8,331 nt of DNA from positions 1 through 8,331 of the forward strand of contig DRBZ01000060.1 in the NCBI GenBank assembly GCA_011043895.1, in the 5' to 3' direction. The notes beneath the pieces are model-generated. The model worked only from the letters and a program-made list of their open reading frames with translations. It made no database searches and was not told the DNA's origin. Shown piece after piece: positions 6,300 through 8,331 of the stretch. The first letter of the stretch is position 1. Every line of letters starts with the position of its first letter. This DNA is from Candidatus Cloacimonadota bacterium. Its GTDB lineage: Bacteria; Cloacimonadota; Cloacimonadia; JGIOTU-2. The position numbers were made by a program, and so were the translations under genes.

Positions 6300-7256
6300 T
6301 TATTTCCAAAATTTTCTAAGATTTTGTTCAAGCAGGGCTTTTCTGCCCTCATATTCATAATAGGTCTGGATCATCGAATCTGTTCCTCTTTCTTCAAATT
6401 TCATCTTTTTTTGATTGATCCCATCCAAAAAATTATACAGGCATTTCGGGAACATCTCGATGTTATAACCACCTTCAAGAGTGGCAAAAATGTTATCAAA
6501 ATTTTCAGAAAGGATGAAGCCTGTTTTATAAAAAGCATTGAGAGAAAGTCTCAGATCTAAAAGCAGGTCATACTGATGGGAATCAAAGCCAGCGGATACC
6601 GCCACTATATCCGGATTGAATTTTTTTGCTATTGGAAGAAAGTTCTCAATTGCATCCATGTAGATCTCATCTCCGCTTCCTGCAGGTAATGGGACATTGA
6701 TAGTGTATCCTTCGCCTTTACCAGCCCCTATCTCCTCAGCAGAACCACCGCCCGGAAATGCTGGATACTGATGAAGCGACCAGTAGAGAACCTGATCGGT
6801 CTCATAAAAGAACTTCATTGTACCGCATCCAAGATGTCCATCAAAATCGAAAATGAGCACCTTTTTCCCTTGATTCACATGATATTGTGTTGCAATTGCA
6901 ATGTTATTAAAAATACAGAATCCACTCGAACGATCTATATACGCATGATGTCCTGGGGGGCGGGTCAATGCAAAATCACCTGTCTCAGAAGCCATGATCG
7001 TGGCACCTACTGCATAAATCGCTGCTTCATAACTGCCAGAAGAGACTACGGTCTCAGCATCGATATGTCCACCACCAGCTTCGCTAACCTGTTTTACCTT
7101 TTGAATATAATCAGGTGAATGGACAAGTTCTAAAAATTGCTCGCCGCTCTCTAAATTGGTTACAGGCAGATCACCCAGAGAGGTCAAACGCTTTTTGTTC
7201 TCGGGATGCATCCCCGTATCATGTTCCAGAAATACTGGGTTATAGATCAATTTCAT
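6300..7256 (-). CDS. Histone deacetylase / AcuC-like deacetylase
   Basis: This 318-residue zinc hydrolase belongs to the arginase/deacetylase fold and removes acetyl or similar acyl groups from lysines or small amines. Visible landmarks are HPENKKRL (17-24), RPPGHHA with catalytic H103 and H104, GFCIFNN (112-118), DFDGHLGCGT with zinc ligands D139 and H141, SAGFDSH with the third ligand D225, and LEGGYN with Y264. It is shorter than AcuC (about 390), mainly through a reduced N-terminal region. The usual HHG(D/N)G segment is HLGCG, so the second His is L142 and the Asp/Asn is C144. GGAAG lies 3 bases before the ATG. It is first in the operon and directly upstream of the acetyltransferase fusion. 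This recalls the Bacillus acu operon, where AcuC reverses acetylation of acetyl-CoA synthetase. The substrate is otherwise unknown. Confidence 0.9.
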   Translation of the reverse strand: MKLIYNPVFLEHDTGMHPENKKRLTSLGDLPVTNLESGEQFLELVHSPDYIQKVKQVSEAGGGHIDAETVVSSGSYEAAIYAVGATIMASETGDFALTRPPGHHAYIDRSSGFCIFNNIAIATQYHVNQGKKVLIFDFDGHLGCGTMKFFYETDQVLYWSLHQYPAFPGGGSAEEIGAGKGEGYTINVPLPAGSGDEIYMDAIENFLPIAKKFNPDIVAVSAGFDSHQYDLLLDLRLSLNAFYKTGFILSENFDNIFATLEGGYNIEMFPKCLYNFLDGINQKKMKFEERGTDSMIQTYYEYEGRKALLEQNLRKFWK

Positions 7257-7300
7257 ATACTTCCTTTGATTTTATAGAGATTTCATCATTAAACATAGTT

Positions 7301-7311
7301 TTGATGATCAA
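7301..7311. repeat. Short palindrome upstream of the deacetylase operon
   Basis: TTGATGATCAA is a perfect 5-base inverted repeat around one base, 45 bases before the deacetylase ATG. It could be an operator half-site pair, but it is short and AT-rich and may be chance. I found no convincing -35/-10 pair in the 150-base spacer 7257-7406, which holds nothing else I can name. Confidence 0.25.
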
Positions 7312-7406
7312 TTGGATGTGCAAAATAATTTCTCTGTATCTGGACTGTCAAAGAATTGCTACGGATTTCGTATGAAGAACAATATCAACCAGAACTGCTA
7401 ATAGAT

Positions 7407-7625
7407 TCATTTTCTTTTCTGAACAGTTGGAACAACAAATCCCATGACCACTGTGCAAATGACACCCATTCCGGTTGTGAGAAATTTGACCCAGCTCTTA
7501 TCAGGGAAGAGATGTACAGATATGCCCATCATCACCCACATAGTGGTGGGTAAACCAGGAATAAAGATACCTATTGTTCCGATAAAAAGAGAAATCGTAC
7601 CCAGGATTATCAGTATAATTTTCAA
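7407..7625 (-). CDS. Small DUF454-like inner-membrane protein
   Basis: This 72-residue protein has two hydrophobic segments (about residues 3-22 and 48-66) joined by GLPTTMWVMMG. The run LGTISLFIGTIGIFIPGLPTT strongly resembles the N-terminus of DUF454/YbaN proteins, whose usual form is GxxxLPLLPTTPF. Known members are around 120 residues, so this is short, and the second half does not obviously match. It is probably an integral membrane protein of unknown function. The start is a TTG with AAAGGAA about 9-10 bases upstream. An in-frame TAA just beyond that leaves no other start. It stands 150 bases upstream of the deacetylase gene on the same strand and may or may not share its transcript. 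Confidence 0.6.
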   Translation of the reverse strand: MKIILIILGTISLFIGTIGIFIPGLPTTMWVMMGISVHLFPDKSWVKFLTTGMGVICTVVMGFVVPTVQKRK

Positions 7626-7651
7626 GTGATTAAGATTCCTTTATTGATTTG

Positions 7652-7669
7652 CCACGAGCTATCTCGTGG
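7652..7669. repeat. Perfect 7-bp stem-loop in the leader of the DUF454-like gene
   Basis: CCACGAG (7652-7658) and CTCGTGG (7663-7669) are exact reverse complements around a 4-base loop, 26 bases upstream of the TTG start at 7625. There is no T-run on either strand, so it is not a simple rho-independent terminator. It is the strongest hairpin in the spacer. Confidence 0.55.
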
Positions 7670-7867
7670 GTTAGAATTCTCAAAAATTATATCGGGTTTT
7701 ACCCGTCATTTTCCTTTGTCGTCGGGATTGAAATCCTATATAATATTGGGTCATCTTCTTTCCTTTCCACAAGATAACCTGATGGAATCTTCCTTCGGAA
7801 TTCTTTAGGGCAAGAATCTTGGAGCTATTCATATGATATGATATTCTATATGATTTAATCAAGCTCC
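7652..7867. repeat. Hairpin-rich intergenic element
   Basis: This covers most of the 311-base gene-free spacer 7626-7936. It holds a series of short inverted repeats: 7652-7669 (7-base stem), 7673-7680 (AGAATTCT), 7693-7705 (CGGGT/ACCCG), 7725-7736 (GGATT/AATCC), 7790-7800 (TTCC/GGAA), 7811-7821 (CAAGA/TCTTG), and a wide pair at 7821-7826 with 7862-7867 (GGAGCT/AGCTCC). No believable ORF crosses it. It could be a dispersed palindromic repeat like REP elements, or a structured leader of the gene at 7625. I cannot tell without other copies. Confidence 0.5.
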
Positions 7868-7936
7868 TGTGTGTTTTGGCTAAACATGGTTGTTTCAAGT
7901 GTGGATTTCTCTCATGGCAGTATTATGTGGCATGGC

Positions 7937-8329
7937 CTACTTTTCATGCCAATCCTGAAGATGACTCTTCTCAAGAGATTCAACGACATTTTTCTCAAAA
8001 TATTTTTCAGGTTCGATTTGATTAATACACTTCACTATCTGCTTGAATGTATCACGCCTGGTTGTTTTCTTATAAGGGCAAATAATATCAAATTTTGGAA
8101 GGTTGAGTGCCCTGAATATCTTAGCAATACGAGCTTCCTCCAGATATATCATCGGACGTGTGATGACCATCATGCTGTCTTCTATCTCTACTTTTGGCGT
8201 GAGGGCTCCAAGTTTTTTGTTTTCAACGATATTCATCAGAAATGTCTCTGCAATATCCGTTGCGTGGTGTCCATACGCCACTTTGAAGATTTCGTATTTT
8301 GATAGTAATGAAGATAGGGCGCCCCTTTT
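7937..8329 (-). CDS. TtcA/TilS-type PP-loop ATPase (tRNA thiolation), N-terminus beyond window
   Basis: The frame stays open to the window end, so the 130 visible residues are the C-terminal part. KRGALSSL followed by VAYGHHATDIAETFLMN is the conserved middle block of the TtcA family, normally GHHxDDxxET. RPMIYLEEARI and ICPYKKTTRRDTF follow in the family order. TtcA activates a tRNA base (cytidine 32) with ATP and inserts sulfur using an iron-sulfur cluster; relatives act on other positions. The ATP-binding SGGxDS motif and the CxxC pairs should lie upstream, outside the window, so the exact subfamily is open. A GTG at 8281 could be mistaken for a start, but coding clearly continues before it. 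The 311-base hairpin-rich spacer separates it from the next gene on the strand. Confidence 0.85.
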   Translation of the reverse strand, partial: KRGALSSLLSKYEIFKVAYGHHATDIAETFLMNIVENKKLGALTPKVEIEDSMMVITRPMIYLEEARIAKIFRALNLPKFDIICPYKKTTRRDTFKQIVKCINQIEPEKYFEKNVVESLEKSHLQDWHEK

Positions 8330-8331
8330 CA

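Noticed and set aside
7271..7323. Possible promoter elements (TTGCAC, TATAAA) upstream of the deacetylase on the minus strand
   Set aside because: No pair has acceptable spacing together with a good match to both boxes.
7871..8302. A 143-codon plus-strand ORF at the right end
   Set aside because: It is antisense to the TtcA-type gene, whose conserved blocks are clear.
1..8331. CRISPR arrays, tRNA or rRNA genes, transposases
   Set aside because: I saw no regular spaced repeats, no tRNA-like clover leaf, no rRNA segments and no transposase-like protein.

Overview
The window joins two regions. Positions 1 to about 2560 look like the tail of a chromosomal integron cassette array. Positions about 2590 to 8331 look like an ordinary bacterial chromosome with genes on the minus strand. 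Shine-Dalgarno sites, ATGA-type overlaps and an integron attC site indicate a bacterium. The minus-strand genes have moderate GC. No lineage can be fixed from the sequence. The gene set and hairpin-rich spacer would suit an uncultured anaerobe, but that is a guess.

Cassette side (+ strand). The 3' part of an N4-cytosine DNA methyltransferase (2-697) is followed after 15 bases by an MvaI/BcnI-type restriction endonuclease (713-1411), making a compact type II restriction-modification pair of very AT-rich DNA. Directly after it, 1426-1558 folds as a textbook integron attC site, with paired R and L boxes, an unpaired spacer and two extrahelical bases. Next comes a much GC-richer gene for an M55 (DppA-like) zinc D-aminopeptidase (1609-2334). 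Its reading frame appears broken near the 3' end. The lost C-terminus can be read in another frame to 2474, three bases before a second attC-like start (2478). That second site is degenerate or truncated and probably marks the end of the array.

Chromosomal side (- strand). Four tightly packed genes probably form one operon, in transcription order: a histone-deacetylase/AcuC-like deacetylase (7256-6300); an ADP-forming acyl-CoA synthetase fused to a GNAT acetyltransferase, like the protein acetyltransferase Pat (6282-3601); a cysteine-rich DUF3795 protein (3600-3244); and an isochorismatase-family cysteine hydrolase (3247-2591). The first two resemble the writer and eraser of reversible lysine acetylation. 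Unlike enteric Pat, the synthetase half keeps its catalytic histidines, so it may also make or use acyl-CoA.

Upstream of the operon lie a small DUF454-like membrane protein (7625-7407), a 311-base spacer with many short hairpins, and the C-terminal part of a TtcA/TilS-type tRNA-modifying PP-loop ATPase (8329-7937) that runs off the window.
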